Of a DNA stretch of 64,000 nt, positions 1-37,342 are shown one piece after another. This DNA is from Engraulis encrasicolus (lineage: Eukaryota; Chordata; Actinopteri; Clupeiformes; Engraulidae), in assembly GCF_034702125.1 (NCBI RefSeq), contig NC_085876.1, positions 7,831,864 through 7,895,863 on the forward strand, read 5' to 3'. Position 1 is the stretch's first letter. Every line of letters starts with the position of its first letter. The position numbers and the translations under genes are program-made. Below the pieces are notes generated by a model that saw only the letters and a program-made list of their open reading frames with translations, had not been told where the DNA came from and ran no database searches.

Positions 1-23
1 TGTGTCTGTGTGTGTGTGTGTGT

Positions 24-62
<39 letters not shown>

Positions 63-98
63 TGTGTGTGTGTGTGTGTGTCTGTGTGTGTGCGTGTT
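1..98. repeat. (GT)n microsatellite at the window edge
   Basis: Alternating GT with a few TCTG interruptions, cut by the left end of the window. Translations through it give only Val/Cys runs and are not coding. Confidence 0.95.
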
Positions 99-258
99 CA
101 GAGGGTAATCTCTGTTTGTGAAGTTCCAGCATTGGCAGGGGGCCCTTTGAAGACACTTTTAATGTTATTATTTATAGCAACGTGGCCCCAAAATTACACT
201 CTTTTATTGGGTCCAAACATTAGTGGCATAGCCCCTGTGCACCCTTCAGTACTTACAG

Positions 259-572
259 CAGTGGTTCCCAAACTTTTTAAAGCTGAGACCCCCCTTTTGG
301 ACCTAAGGCTATTTTCATGACCCCCACCTCCCATACGTGTGTTCCAAATGCCAAAACATTTTGTTATGTGAAGATATAAGGAGAGATAAATATCTTATTA
401 ACCCTACAAGTAAATCCTGTTACTAACCAATTGGAATGGTCATATTGCATGAAAGCATATGCTCAGAGCATATTTTCAGACTTTTAAGCAAACGGTCTCC
501 TCTCTCCATGACCCCTCTGCAGTACTACTGTGCCCCTCCTGGGCGTTATGACCCCCAGTTTGTGAATTACTG
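259..572. mobile_element. Non-autonomous hAT-like element
   Basis: Begins CAGTGGTTCCCAAACT and ends with the diverged inverse (AGTTTGTGAATTACTG). This terminal inverted repeat is typical of short hAT elements in fish. No coding capacity. The flanking 8-mers are not identical, so the target duplication has decayed. Confidence 0.6.
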
Positions 573-803
573 ACTGTAGCCGTTCAGACCAAAACAGGGA
601 TGCGTTTCTCCTGTAGCTTCCTGGTCCTATTTTTGTGGCATGGCGGTATATAGGATTTTTTTCCCAACTTTTTTTTTATTAAGCAAGATGCTTCCAGACA
701 ATATCTTACAAACATGCACGTTTTCCTTTTTTTTTCAAGAGCAATCCACAAGGGATATTTTAAAACCTAGTCCCCTTTAAGTGAACCAGAGTCAGTCCTT
801 TAA

Positions 804-1484
804 GTTTGTTTTCACACCTGGTCCCTGTCAGCCATTCAAGTGAACTCAGGCCTGTGACTAAGCATTTTATGTGCATATGTGAACGCTCCAAAGTGTACCC
901 AGACCCCTTGTAGGTGAACTGTACTGAGACCTTTATTGATGTGGTCTCAGTGTGGTTTGCTTATGAGTCCCGACAAGTTACACTTGTGGGTCTCGGGTCT
1001 GGGTACAAGGGGTCTGGGTTAAGAATAGACCGATATATATATCGGGCCGATATTTGCATATTTTAAGTGTATCGGTATCGGCCGATACGTGTGTGGTTTT
1101 GGCCGATACGCAATATTTATTATTTTATGTCATTTGTTTTTTTTTAAAAGCACCAAGACGCTTTATTTTTTTATTACTTGATTGTTAGAGTGGGTGTTTA
1201 AATGTTCCAAGTTCTACCCCAATTTGATAATGTTAAAGGAATGTTTATTTTTAACTTGAGACCTGGAATATTTGTCATTTTTAACCTTTTTTTTAAACCT
1301 ATATCTGTCCCAAATATCGGATATCGGAAATCGTGTATCAGCCAAGGGTGATGAAAAAAAATCGGTATCGCATCTGCCATTTAAAAAACTGTATCGGTCG
1401 ACCCCTAGTCTGAGTACAGAAAATGCAGAGTCACAGGTCTGAGATTTCCTAAATGGCTGAAAGGGACCAGGTGTGAAAACACCC
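804..1484. mobile_element. Inverted-repeat DNA transposon carrying a nested element
   Basis: Arms of about 33 bp at 804-836 and 1452-1484 are near-perfect inverse copies (core TTTTCACACCTGGTCCCT). The left end abuts TTAAG and the right CTAAAG, so a TTAA-type target is possible. Between the arms lies another repeat at 1026-1409. No transposase reading frame is present. Confidence 0.7.
1026..1409. mobile_element. Nested repeat rich in CGATA/TATCGG motifs
   Basis: Starts TAGACCGATATATAT and ends in ATCGGTCGACCCCTAG, so the ends are partly inverse. It is full of TATCGG/CCGATA words, as in non-autonomous DNA elements common in fish. It sits wholly inside the arms of 804-1484 and so inserted later. 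Confidence 0.55.
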
Positions 1485-1635
1485 TAAAGCATATGATTGT
1501 GATGATGACAATAATACTGTACATTATTTTGGCATAGTAAGCATCTGGAAAATCTAAATCAATTGCTACATCTTGGCCGAATGATAACTGATATGTGCAG
1601 TGAAGGAAATAGAGTACCGATAATACTCTTTTTTT

Positions 1636-1818
1636 TAAAGATAGTTTTGGGCTTTTACACCTTTATTATTCAGACAGGACAGTGAGAGAGAGGGAGAGAG
1701 ACAAGAAACAATTGGGGGGAGAGAGATGGGGAAGGACTGGGAAATAATGACCTCGGGTTGGGTCGGAATGGAACCCCGGGCCCCGTTATAATGGTAAGCC
1801 CTCTAAGCCAGGACTTCC
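1636..1818 (-). mobile_element. tRNA-derived SINE copy
   Basis: The reverse strand carries the promoter-like head with a B-box-like GGTTCCATTCC, then the conserved 3' body seen here as GACAGGACAGTGAGAGAGAG and the pyrimidine-rich tail. It matches the other copies of this SINE family in the window (for example 51480-51642). Confidence 0.75.
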
Positions 1819-2117
1819 CCCAGAAAATAGTATTCTTACACTGCCTGTGTTTTAATCTTTGCAACATTTGTTGAGACCTAATGGTACTTCCAAAGAAATT
1901 TGGGACTGAGTCACCAAGGCACCACATACGAGGGTGGCTACGCCCCTGACTTGTGGACTGTAGGTCTGAAAAGTAAATCTACCTTCCAGAAATGCACCAT
2001 AGGGCTGTGTCCTAACGGCTCTGAGCTCACACCTCCCTGCACAATTTAAACAAACATATCTATGCAAATAAAAAAGCCAGAGCTGTACCAGTTACGGCTT
2101 TGTGTTACAGTGAGTAT

Positions 2118-2295
2118 GATGTGTGTCTGAACTCAGGGAGGCAAAGAGGCGGGAGGGTGGACAAAGAGGTCAGTTATCCCGGGCCCAGGGAGGAACGGGG
2201 CCCAGTATTCGGTCCACATTACATTGTCTATATTGGGTGGGGAGGCCTTTCAGATGGCTTTGTCCCGCGCCGGCCAAAGTTGTGAGTGGCCCTGT
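2118..2295. repeat. Dispersed repeat, also present inverted at 12555-12680
   Basis: Shares blocks such as GGTCAGTTATCCCGGGCCCA and GGCTTTGTCCCG with the reverse complement of 12555-12680. Only interspersed-repeat character is visible. It ends about 170 bp before the vsig1-like start codon. Confidence 0.55.
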
Positions 2296-2467
2296 CTGCA
2301 CTGCATGTGGGTGGTGTTCATAACTGATAAGCAGCAGATTAAAAAAATCAGTTCTCATTTCTGTGCAGTGAATTGAAACCCCAACAGCAGGTCGGTTGGA
2401 AACTTCCTAAGGGAGGTGGCTGGCTACTAATTGGTTACATTGTCATTTTATTTTACAATTTGTCAAT

Positions 2468-11131
<8,664 letters not shown>

Positions 11132-11600
11132 AAGTACACCCCCAGGAGCACACGCACTCCTCGTTTTTTAGTACAAGACGTGTCCCCTATTCGGCATCAT
11201 CGCACACACAGGTTATCTTTTGTTTGGGGCTTTGTTGTTGTTGTTGTTTGTCTGTTTATCTGGATGCTCGTGTGATCAAACTGAAAACTCTGAATACAAA
11301 TTCCTCATTTTAGGACTGTTATAAGTACATGGCAAAAGTCGATGCCTGAAGGTCTGTGTGACCGTTTATGAAACATTAATTAGTGACTGAAACAAAAATA
11401 GAAAAATATAAATGAATCATTTTATATACTTTGTATGTACTGTATAAGCAGACCTGTTAGGGTCATGCACAGTTGTGTTCATTTCAAAGGTGCTTTTTAA
11501 TTATTTGCGCTGGGAATGCTGTATTCAGTATGTGTGAAATTCTGGCCTCTGTAACATTTATTTACAAACAAATAAAGGATATTTCTTTGTTTTACATTTG
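11132..11600 (+). other. vsig1: vsig1-like 3' untranslated region with poly(A) signal
   Basis: AT-rich sequence after the stop codon. A canonical AATAAA at 11571-11576, followed by a T-rich stretch, is the first convincing cleavage signal. Confidence 0.6.
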
Positions 11601-12375
11601 TAGTTCATGATAATTCAGGATATAAATGATCTTACAAAAACAGTTAAAAAGAACATTTAGATTCTCTGGTCGCCTTACTGTTATAATTATGAATAATAAT
11701 AAGGCGATCAAAATCTAATAATAATGTAGCAATAAAGTAACAATGATGATGTTAGCGTATAGTAATTACCATATTGACAATACTGTGCCCTTAAACTTGT
11801 CCGCTGACTTCCCCTGCTCTTATTTTGGTAGAGTACGTTTGTAGTTTAACACACCCACAGAAGACACTATTCAAGGCACTAGCTACAACCACTAGCTACG
11901 GTAAGTCATTTGGGGGAACGGAACCAGACTGTATGGGGTAACTGATAAACAAGATCTCCATCGTCACAAAGCAAGCTCCTGACCTCCACTGATTGCTTTT
12001 GAAATGGCATTTCATCAGCAATGTTTCGTCCACAGACCATTATCAGACAACTTTTCCATAACTGACACAAACTGATGTAAATGTATCCTATCACAGCAAA
12101 GACAGTGCTGCATTCTCAGAACAGCATGTTGTACCACATGAAGGTAAAAGTGTTGCACAACTTGCAGATTTGTATGTTAAGTGGTCAATTAATATATGTT
12201 TCTACATACAGTATATCAATAATATAATATATACTGTATATCTGGTTGACATAATGATCAATACTGATCAAAACACAAACGGGAAAAATATGACACCTAA
12301 ATGATTTCGAGGCCACAAGACGAGAGTCTGTTTTATGCAGTATTTCTAAAAGGCGTCATAACAAAACAGGGCAGA

Positions 12376-12531
12376 GGCCCTGCTGTGGCCAACCGGTAGG
12401 ACACTCGTCGACCATGCGGCTGACCCAGGTGCGATTACCAGCACGGGTCCTTTGCCGACCCCTCCCCATCTCTCTCCCCATTCACTTCCTGTCCATCTCT
12501 CACACTGTCCTGTCGAATAAAGACCAAAAAT
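12376..12531 (+). mobile_element. tRNA-derived SINE copy
   Basis: Head CTGTGGCCAACCGGTAGGA resembles a tRNA A box and GGTGCGATTACC a B box. The body CCCCATCTCTCTCCCCATTC and AATAAAGACC tail match the other family members. Confidence 0.8.
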
Positions 12532-12554
12532 CTTTTTTTTTTTTTTTTTAAAGA

Positions 12555-12780
<226 letters not shown>

Positions 12781-13054
12781 CAGCATTGTAGAACAATCAG
12801 CGCCTAAAGGTTAAGGAGTTGGGCTCACAGCCTAGAGGTGAAGAGGTCAGGGGGTTGAGGGGGCAGGCTCAGAGCGTCCCCCCACCCTCGGCTCTGAAAT
12901 GCCCTCAAGGAGCAAATCACCTAGGCCCAACTGCTCACCGAGAATCCCATTCTCCAGCTGTTTTCAAATTTGTCACGGACCGCTGTGTGTGTGTGCGTGT
13001 GTCAGTGTGTGTGCGCGCATGATTCCATGCTACGTTCCAATTTGTTACGGATTG

Positions 13055-13133
13055 CTATGTGTGTGCGTGTGCGTGTGCGTGTGCGTGTGCGTGTGCGTGT
13101 GCGTGTGCGTGTGCGTGTGCGTGTGCGTGTGTG
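13055..13133. repeat. (GTGTGC)n hexamer array
   Basis: About a dozen GTGTGC/GTGCGT units, a higher-order variant of the GT arrays around it, preceded by a shorter GT/GC-mixed tract at 12984-13020. Confidence 0.92.
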
Positions 13134-14304
13134 TCTGACACTAATTTGTCTGATCATTTCACAGATGTGCTAAATGTGGTCGACATATTTTTGTCAGGGG
13201 GCTTCCCTCTGAGGCAAAAACAATCAACACATGAAAAAACTGATGTGGATACCAACAACTTCACCTTGACATCAGTTGAACAAAAGAAAATCACACTGAA
13301 GATATGAGGCTTTGTTTGGTTTTCCCCCAGACGAAACAAAGCAATATTTACCTCTGAATTGAAAATGTACATTACTGTTTGTTTTGTCTGAGTTTTGACT
13401 TTAGACACCTAAACTACCAGATGAGCTGTTTTTGTTTTCCCATTGTTAAGACATCTGCCAGTCTTCAGGCAAATGTGTGTGTTTCTTGAGTGTTGAATCT
13501 GGTAAACAACTATGTTTTCAGAAGTTATAACAGCATGCTGTCCTTAATCCACCAGTATGACAGTTGGACTGGAAGAGCAGGTTTGTACAGAGAGGCCCGC
13601 TAACCTACAAACCTGCACACTGAAGAAAACACAGGGCTCCTCCAAGAACACTTCAGTTGCCATTTATCACAAAAGATTCTCTAATGAAGCTAGGCTGTAG
13701 GTGATTGGAAGAACCCCAAGCTTGAAAAAAAATCCATCATATACAAACACTGTAAAATGTTCATAGATTTTGTAGAGTACTTAAAGGACTTGGCACAGAT
13801 GAATAGCATTAGCTTACTTATGTATTGTTAAAAAAAATAACAAATACATGTTTAACATGATAATGGCAACATGGGGATAAGAATGATGTAATGCAAAAAA
13901 GGACATCATACAAAGTTTCCATGCACCACTAGAAATGGCCAGAAGTCATGGACATCTTTTCTGGACGTTATACTTGTTTGAGTTAAACTCCGCATTTTCA
14001 AGAGAACAACAGTAGACTACTGTCTATGTGTGTCACAAAAGCTGGCAAATACGGGTCTGTAAACATAAAAAGAGACTAGCACTAGTATAGCTTTTCTTAT
14101 GCTATTCTCATCTATTGTGTATGACCACAGTTCATATGTTGTCAAGATGAATATTAATTCAAAAGTACAGACACAAATACACCTACTGTTTTTTCATCAT
14201 TTATTCACATATTCTTTTGTTTCATCTCTTCTAGCAAACATTTTCGTGTTACCACTTCCTGGAGCTTGTGCTCTTGTGGTCGGCGCCTGGTGGTAAACAA
14301 TCAG

Positions 14305-14600
14305 CAGAGGTGTCAAAAGTAAAAGTAAATTTGTGGTGTAACAACAATAGCACATGATATTACTACATAGCTGTTACACCAGTTAATCAGTTGTAACCAA
14401 TGAGGTGGAAAGATTGTTCTGTTACTGAAAAACACTAAAACCTAACAAGATCCCACCACAATTTTGATCCAACCAGCACAGAGGTAGCTGATCACAAGAC
14501 AAGTAGGCTACTCAGGTCTACTGGTTACTCAAATAGGTTATCTGTGTTGGAGAGAAATTGTGCTTATTTTTTACTTTTACTTTTACTTTTGACACCTCTG
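14305..14600. mobile_element. hAT-like non-autonomous element with exact 8-bp target duplication
   Basis: Terminal inverted repeats CAGAGGTGTCAAAAGTAAAA and its inverse bound 296 bp without coding capacity. The flanking 8-mers ACAATCAG at 14297-14304 and 14601-14608 are identical. This fixes the element's borders and indicates hAT-superfamily mobilisation. Confidence 0.9.
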
Positions 14601-15159
14601 ACAATCAGTAGGGCTATCACAATGTGTTTGGATCAGTAGCACTACCTACTCACTCAACTTCAAGTGACCTACAAGTTTGAGGTGTGTGACTTGGTGTTGC
14701 ACAGAGGCTCTTGTTTACAAGTGTAGGTACTGGTTCAGGGGTTGTTTTTAGGCTTCATGTCAGACATCCTCCTTGGCACATAAGTAGAACAACCACTAGA
14801 GGTCGCTGGGAGGGAAATCACTGCGAAATTGTAGGCTGTTAACAACTGTCATGAACTCTTTGTGTAAAGCTCTCCCAATAGCCTATAGTTTGGTGTTGTC
14901 ACTCACTTGTTCAGTCATTCAATTTTTCATAGACTGGTCAACTGAGTTGGTTACATCGATAGTTTTCTTTGGCGAAGGGGAATCCATTCAATGCTGTACT
15001 GTCCCTAATAGGCTATGTTATTGACCACAACTGGAATGAGCCAGCATTTATACTCCTGTTTAAGCGCATGAGACAATTGAACGCCATTGGACACTCCAAC
15101 CTATAGCTTGCTTTGTAGTTATTAATAGGAGCTGGAATATCTCATTGCCTATTTCTGGG

Positions 15160-15433
15160 GTTGTTGTGCTCGAAAAGAAGCGCAGTTTACGCTTTGGGAA
15201 CTCACTCCGCCTCTAACGGAAGGTTATTTGCTTTGTCAGCTTATGACTAACATTACCACTAGGAGCCTAGCGCGTCAGACCTGGATCTCGCACTTTAACC
15301 GGTGAAGGGACTCTTTAATCGCTGCCTTTTTATCGCCCCTTTGCACCAACCAGACGATTCTTATCCAGTGTCCTTCGGACTCTGAGCAAGGGCATCTTGG
15401 GTTCGGTGTCCCCTCCCTCTGCAAGCGGTAAAG
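15160..15433 (+). promoter_or_regulatory. mpp1: Probable mpp1 promoter and 5' untranslated region
   Basis: Sequence just before the mpp1 start codon is more GC- and CpG-rich than its surroundings, with CCGCCTC and GCGCGTC-like words and no clear TATA box. The transcription start is not determinable from sequence alone. Confidence 0.35.
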
Positions 15434-30930
<15,497 letters not shown>

Positions 30931-32435
30931 TACAGGATACATATATGGTATATCATTTAGTTATATAACATTACACAGCAATATACTATATATATATGAA
31001 TTGTTTTTCTTTATATTTGCTAAGGATTATAGTAGCGTCCTTTTTGTTTGTTTGTTTGTTTTAAATAAAAAAACATTTATTAAAGGTGGTGTAGCCAAGG
31101 GAAGAGATACTATGTCAGCACACTTGTAGCAATTGTCACCATGTCTGAATGCCATTTCTACAGCCATGCCTTGTGTCTTCCCCATCTGGCTCACTGTAAA
31201 ACGTGCGAATGCTCCCTTATTGCTGGAATGGAATGGCCCTTAAAAGATTAAACGTCTCTCTTCTTATCTAAAACAGGACTTTGGACTGCTCTCTCACTGC
31301 TCTCAGTCTCAAACCACACAAGTCACATGAGCAATTAATTGCTTTGCACGCACACTTGATTACGCTTTATGGATGAGTAAAAGGAAGGCCGTGTTGCGTA
31401 GGGCTTTGTCCGCTACAGTAGTGGTAACATTTGATTTACAGCACATGGTTCTTGACCAGCATAGGGCCTACTATTAATATTGACCATCCAAGGCCATTAC
31501 ATATTATAGTGATGTGCAGTGAAGTGTTATTGCTTTCACACTACATTACTCTTTATTGTTTCGTCAATATAGTTGCCGCCATCAGATACAGTATATAGCC
31601 CGTTGAAATTCCCAAAACATTGAATGTCCTTCTCTAACAGCATTTATTACTAGTACACATGTTGACATTTGGGTGTATGCTTTTGACAGATGCTTTTAGT
31701 GCAGATATACTGGAGTGTATAACATCGCTGTTTGGCAGAAACTTTGTTGTACCAGTTTTTACAAAATGTTATTGATATTCTGATATATTGTATACAGTAG
31801 TTTGATATATTTATAATGATACATATTTATATTGATTTAATTTATATGCAATGTGGCAATGGGTAGATGAGATTTACAAATATTGAATATCAACTTTTAA
31901 TCATGCTCTGTGTATTTATTTAGAAAATAGTCAGTTTAAAGAAATGACATGACATGAAAACTACTGCATAGTGGGGTTACAGGGTTTCTGCAGGACATTG
32001 CCGATAAGCTAAATGGCGCGGAGGACAGCACTAAGAATCCAGTGTGTGTGAGAGAGACGAGTCTGCTTTCTCAATACTGCTTAGCTGGGAGTTTAGACCC
32101 AGACGCACGTCACATGTCTGACTTTGCTTGCCAAGAGAGCAGAAACAACTAGGAAGCACCCGGTCAGAGGTCCACAAAATCTGCATACAGCAGGATGTTT
32201 GTGCCACCCCCTCACACACTTACCCCCTACCACGCATCCACCCACTGCAGGGAGGGAAGACACATGTGCGTTATGCAAGTCAGCCATAAAAGTGTCCTTG
32301 GTAGACAATAGTCTAGTCTTTTCCACTGATAGGGCCATCTGGCTGGAACAGAGTGCAGGCAATGGCATGGAGTCTCTCTAACATGCATGGCCAGATCAAG
32401 ACGTCACTGATCAATAGCCAATAAAAAAAAGATTT

Positions 32436-32590
32436 CTGCCGTAGGACACTGGGTTGCTACGCCGGCGACCCAGGCTTGATTCCAGCCCGGGTCATTTGCC
32501 GATCACTTCCCCATCTCTCTCTCCCCACTCATTTCCTGTCTCTACTCCACTGTCCTGTCAAAAGTAAAGGCAGAAAAGCCTTGAAAATAT
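32436..32590 (+). mobile_element. tRNA-derived SINE copy
   Basis: Carries GGGTTGCTACGCCGGCGACC and B-box-like GCTTGATTCC, then CCCCATCTCTCTCTCCCCAC and the AAAGGCAGAAAAGCC tail. A well preserved family member. Confidence 0.85.
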
Positions 32591-33190
32591 ATGTTTAAAA
32601 TGATTTCACATTTTAAAAATCTGAGGACATGAGGTAATTTTAGGAGATTAAGTCAAAATCTGAGTCTGATGAAGAGTGAATAGCTCGAAAAACATTCCCT
32701 GGGAAATGAAAAAAGCAAGAAAGGTATGATGACTTGTAACACAAACAGATAAGAAGGTAGAGGGGTAAGTAGCCTCTTACTGCAGATGGGGTCGCCGGCG
32801 GGCCTATTCACTATTTGCTGAAAATACTCAATTACATCATAACAACATTGTTATGACAGTGCCGAGAGCCTTAAGTAACAGATTAAGACATAGCCATTAT
32901 AATTTTGGTGACAGTAAGGTTATAACATAGGTGCTGCGCTAAGGGGTTAATATTTACACAGGAAACGTGTAATAGTGTTATAATAGTGTTATAAGTAACA
33001 GTACTTGGAAAAAAATTCTTTCTGAATCTTCCCTAAAACAGATGGAAAACTGAAGGACTACTTTTAAGGAATATAAGTTACAATCTGCCGTGGTCTTAAA
33101 GTAATGGACATCAGTGATGTTGTACAAGAATAGATCACCAGAGGGAATACCTGTACTGGATTTGGAATCTTCATTGGAGTCTGGGTAGAG

Positions 33191-33486
33191 CAGTGTTTCT
33201 CAAACTTTTTCAGACCGAGGACCACTTTGTCCCCCCCAAAAAATCAGGGACCACCTGTCAACTGAATTGGCTGTTGATGGTTGCTAATTTGACACTGCTA
33301 ATTTTGATGCAGATCACTTACTTTTTATTCACATTATAAGCCTGTCTTATTGTGTTGAAAACATGAAAATGTTACAAATAAAGCCTATTGCTAGCTTATC
33401 TTGGAAAAGTAGAAATCCCCTTGCGGACCACCTGAGCTCTGTCGCGGACCACCAGTGGTCCCCGGACCACACTTTGAGAATCACTG
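33191..33486. mobile_element. hAT-like non-autonomous element with exact 8-bp target duplication
   Basis: Ends CAGTGTTTCTCAAACTTT and its inverse ACTTTGAGAATCACTG; 296 bp, non-coding. GGGTAGAG flanks both sides exactly (33183-33190 and 33487-33494). Confidence 0.92.
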
Positions 33487-35285
33487 GGGTAGAGGAAAAG
33501 AAGAAGTGAGAGCCTGTTTCATGTGACATGGGGGGTAACCTTATAGTGTCATTTCCTCATAAATGGCCACAAGTGCACACACACGCAACTCACAAATAAC
33601 AACCAGTCAGTCAATAGCAACAAATAGGCCTGTAGACCATTCTGTCCTCTACTTTCCATACCGTTCCAAAGGAACTTAGCAGAAAAGATCTGTGCCAAGA
33701 TTTAAAAGGTGGCATGTTTAGCTTTCTATTTTTCATCCTTTTGTGTACTCTTGTTTTTTCTTAACGTCTATGTGCAGAGGATCTGTTATAACCTGTTTGT
33801 CAGCAAAATTGCAATGACCAAGTCTTTCTTAAGAGTCTGTTACTTAACGCTCGATCAATTTTGTTATGATGATAATTTAATCTTTTCAGAGAAGAGTGAA
33901 GAGGCCCGCCGGCGGGCCCATCTGCACAAGGAGGCTACTGAATATTTTTGCACACACTTATTTAACTGAAATTCATAACATGAGCAACTCCAATAAATGT
34001 GCTACATCAGCAGAAAGGCTATTGTCAGGAGAAACACGCTACACATGCAAAGTAGAAAACAGCACAACACCCACAACATTCCAGACATGTCTGACATGTT
34101 GTCGTGTTTCTTGTGAGTGTTGCGGTACCGTAGGCCTTCTAGTATTCCCTAGCCTTCTGGTATTTCCCTCTGGTAGGCCGTCTACTACATCCATCTTGGT
34201 ATCCTCTTATGGTGAGTTGTGTAATAAAGTATCCCTCCCAATCACCATTCCCAATCTGCTGCTCCTAATACCATCTGTATCACTGTATCTTGCCAATTTC
34301 CTTCCATTATGAAGAAATTAGCCAAGTATCCTTGCCTGGTTATCACCAGACCTAATCACAAGTGAGATAAGGTCTCTCTCCCTACTCTAAATTTTGTAGA
34401 GGGTGTGTGGTTTACAATTGACAACGGCTGTTTATTGGGCATTACGAATGTGTATAATTTGGCATACGTAGCCCATAGCAAATCGTGTCAGTTGTATCTA
34501 TTCAAACAAACTGCAGTCATCGCCTTTCCACGCCTCCTCGCTCTCTGATTGGAGGCACCGATCTTGCCCGTTCTCTGGGTACAGATTCCATGCTGTCTTT
34601 CAGATTGGAACGATTGTGCAAAGCTACATGGGATTTCCCAGGTTATTAGTATCCCATCTTTCCTCTATTCAAGAACAATAGCATTTTGATCCCATTGTAC
34701 AGTATAATCACAAAATTTGTTTTAGTTTGGTTGGACCATGTGTGGTACAAGGTTCATTAGTTGCAAAATTAAAAAGATGACTTGCACCAGTATACAAGTA
34801 AAAGCTCATTTCCACCAGCAATCCTTGGGAAGGCGAGTCCTAATGGACCATGGATGCATTGTTTTTTATTTGTATTCAGGGCCGCTGTCAGCTTTGGTCA
34901 GACCAGGGACAAATCATCAGGGAGGCCCCACTACCTGATACAGATAATGTTATAAGGACCTCTTATCTGTCCCCCTTCCCTGGGCTCCTCTTTGTCCCCC
35001 CTGTCGGCTTCCCTTTCTGTATGTACATGTATACGTAGATACAGTATACTAACTATAATTTTTGGTAGCATCCCCATAGCCCCCCTGCCCTCATTGTTCC
35101 TGTGTAGGCGAGTGGGTGCTGCTTCAGCTGAGGTCATGAGTTGGTGTTGGTGTGACCCTCAATACGACCACTTCAGCACGGAGCCCCCATGATTCAGCAG
35201 CTACCCGTATGCTAGGCTGGCAATTTCTGTTTTTATGCACTGGGAAAGAGCCGCATCAGGAAACACTGGGGTTATGCTGTGTTGC

Positions 35286-35437
<152 letters not shown>

Positions 35438-35777
35438 TACCTAGATCCTGGATGATGCATTTATTTTCTTCATGAGTCTAATGAGCCAGTCAGCTTTGCG
35501 GAGTCCTGACAACAACCTCCCGTTCAAAAAAAAGCCAGCATCATTGTTTGCTTCTTTTTGTGTCATCATGTTTTTTTGAAGGTGTTTAACCTTGAATGGC
35601 CTTTATGCATTGTTTTAAAGAATTAAAATACATTAAACTAGGCTTTTAACCACAAGCTCATCATAAAAATTTTGCATCATGCAGATGCAGATGTCAACAA
35701 CAACTGGTCGGCTCAGTGCTGCTGATTCAACGTTTTTATCTACTTTTGGACGTAAAGAGTAAAAATAAAGCCCTCTT

Positions 35778-35935
35778 GGCCTTGGCTGTGGCTCAAATGG
35801 CTAATGCAGCGTCATGCTGCCACAGGGACTCGGGTTTGATTCTGGCCCGAGGTCATTTCCCCGATCCCTCTCTCTCTCACTCACTTCCTGTCACACTGCC
35901 TTATCAAATAAAGGCATAAAACCCCTTAAAAATAT
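35778..35935 (+). mobile_element. tRNA-derived SINE copy
   Basis: Head GGCTGTGGCTCAAATGGCTA, B-box-like GGTTTGATTCT, CCCTCTCTCTCTCACTCACT and an AATAAAGGC tail. Confidence 0.82.
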
Positions 35936-36439
35936 ATCTCATATAAAAAGTAAGTCATTTTCTTGGTCAACGCAACAACTTATTCATCTGTCTTTCATAC
36001 GACACAAGTTCACAAAACATCAAAATGAATACAAAATGATACAATAATCTTGTTTCTTTCAAAACCTTCAAACTTTACTGCCATAGTTAAAAAATATAAT
36101 GTTTACAGTTCACATTGCTTTGAATCAAAATTGATATACAATTGGCCTAGTAGATCACATACAATCAGGTTCAATACTTCAATCAAAGACTAAAAACCTC
36201 AGCTTCTTAGAACTTCTTAGAAGTGCAGAGAACTGCCGAGCAGCCAGAGGAGAAGGACATAAAAAAAACAATGTATGAGGTGTACTTGGGTTTATACAAT
36301 CTTACAGAAGTATCGATTCAATGACTGAACTGATTGCATATTAAGATCAACTTTCATTCCTAAAATGCCACCTACTCAAATCCTATATGATTTTACAGGA
36401 GACACCACATAGTGAGCACACTGCCCGTTGTTTTCCCAC

Positions 36440-36885
36440 AAACTACGTACAGCGTGTCCCCAAAGCCTATGTGATTTGACAGAGCACACCAACTGAACTG
36501 CACCCACAGCCTACTTAGAGTAGAGTAGAGTAACTTTATTGATTACTTGATTAGATAGGGCTCTTAGCATTGGTTGCATTGGTCGCCTAATCGATTAATC
36601 ATGGCACGCAGCATTGGTTGCATCGTGCCCAAAACCTACAGTATTTGATTCAGCAAGGCACATAACATTGATTGCATTGAACCCAAAGCCTATGAGATTC
36701 ACTAGGGCTCATAGCATTGGTGATATTGTATCCAAAGCGTACAGTATTTCATTCAGTAGGACACATAGCAAAGACTGCATTGTACCCAGAGCCTACTGTA
36801 TTTGATTCAGAAAGGCACATAGCATAGTCTGCAACGTGCCCAAAGCCTATTTGATTCAGTGGGGCACGTAGCATAAGTTGCTGTC
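36440..36885. repeat. ~54-bp minisatellite downstream of tmlhe
   Basis: Diverged units built on GGCACATAGCATTGGTTGCA, CCCAAAGCCTA and GTATTTGATTCAG recur near 36603, 36657, 36706, 36759, 36814 and 36863 (49-55-bp spacing), with weaker units before. It ends about 40 bp from the purine tract at 36928. Confidence 0.85.
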
Positions 36886-36927
36886 TACAGGACATCTGAG
36901 GCTATCACGGTGCTGGAGCTGCTTTGG

Positions 36928-37316
36928 TTATGGAGAGGAGAGGAGAGCAGAGGAGAGGAGACAAGAGGAGAGGAGAGGAGAGGAGAGGAGAGGAGGAGGA
37001 GAGGAGAGGAGAGGAGAGGAGAGGAGAGCAAAGGAGGGGAGAGGAGAGGAGAGGAGAGGAGAGGAGAGGAGAGGAGAGGAGAGGAGAGGAGAGGAGAGCA
37101 GGGGAGAGTAGAGGAGAGGAGAGGACAGGAGAAGAGAGAGGACAGGAGACGACAGGAGAGGAGAGGAGTGGAGAAGAGAGGAGAATAGAGGAGAGGAGAG
37201 CAGGGGAGAGGAGAGGAGAGGAGAGGAGAGGACAGTAGAGGAGAGGAGAGGAGAAGGCAGGAGAGGAGAGGAGAGGAGAGGAGAGGACAGGAGAGGGCAG
37301 GAGAGGAGAGGAGAGG
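36928..37316. repeat. (AGGAG)n purine/pyrimidine tract, ~390 bp
   Basis: The + strand is almost pure purine, mostly AGGAG pentamers with AGCAG, GGACAG and AGAGAG interruptions. It lies 26 nt beyond the tmlhe stop, so the tmlhe transcript would carry a long CU-rich stretch at the start of its 3' UTR. Reading frames across it (Arg/Glu or Ser/Leu/Pro) are artefacts. Confidence 0.97.
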
Positions 37317-37342
37317 ATGTGCTGACGTCTATGTCTGTCTCT

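Noticed and set aside
32664..32700. Canonical hammerhead ribozyme
   Set aside because: CTGATGA and GAAA are present, but the helix between them carries an extra base and I could not form convincing helices I and III with a cleavage triplet. Kept only as a motif resemblance.
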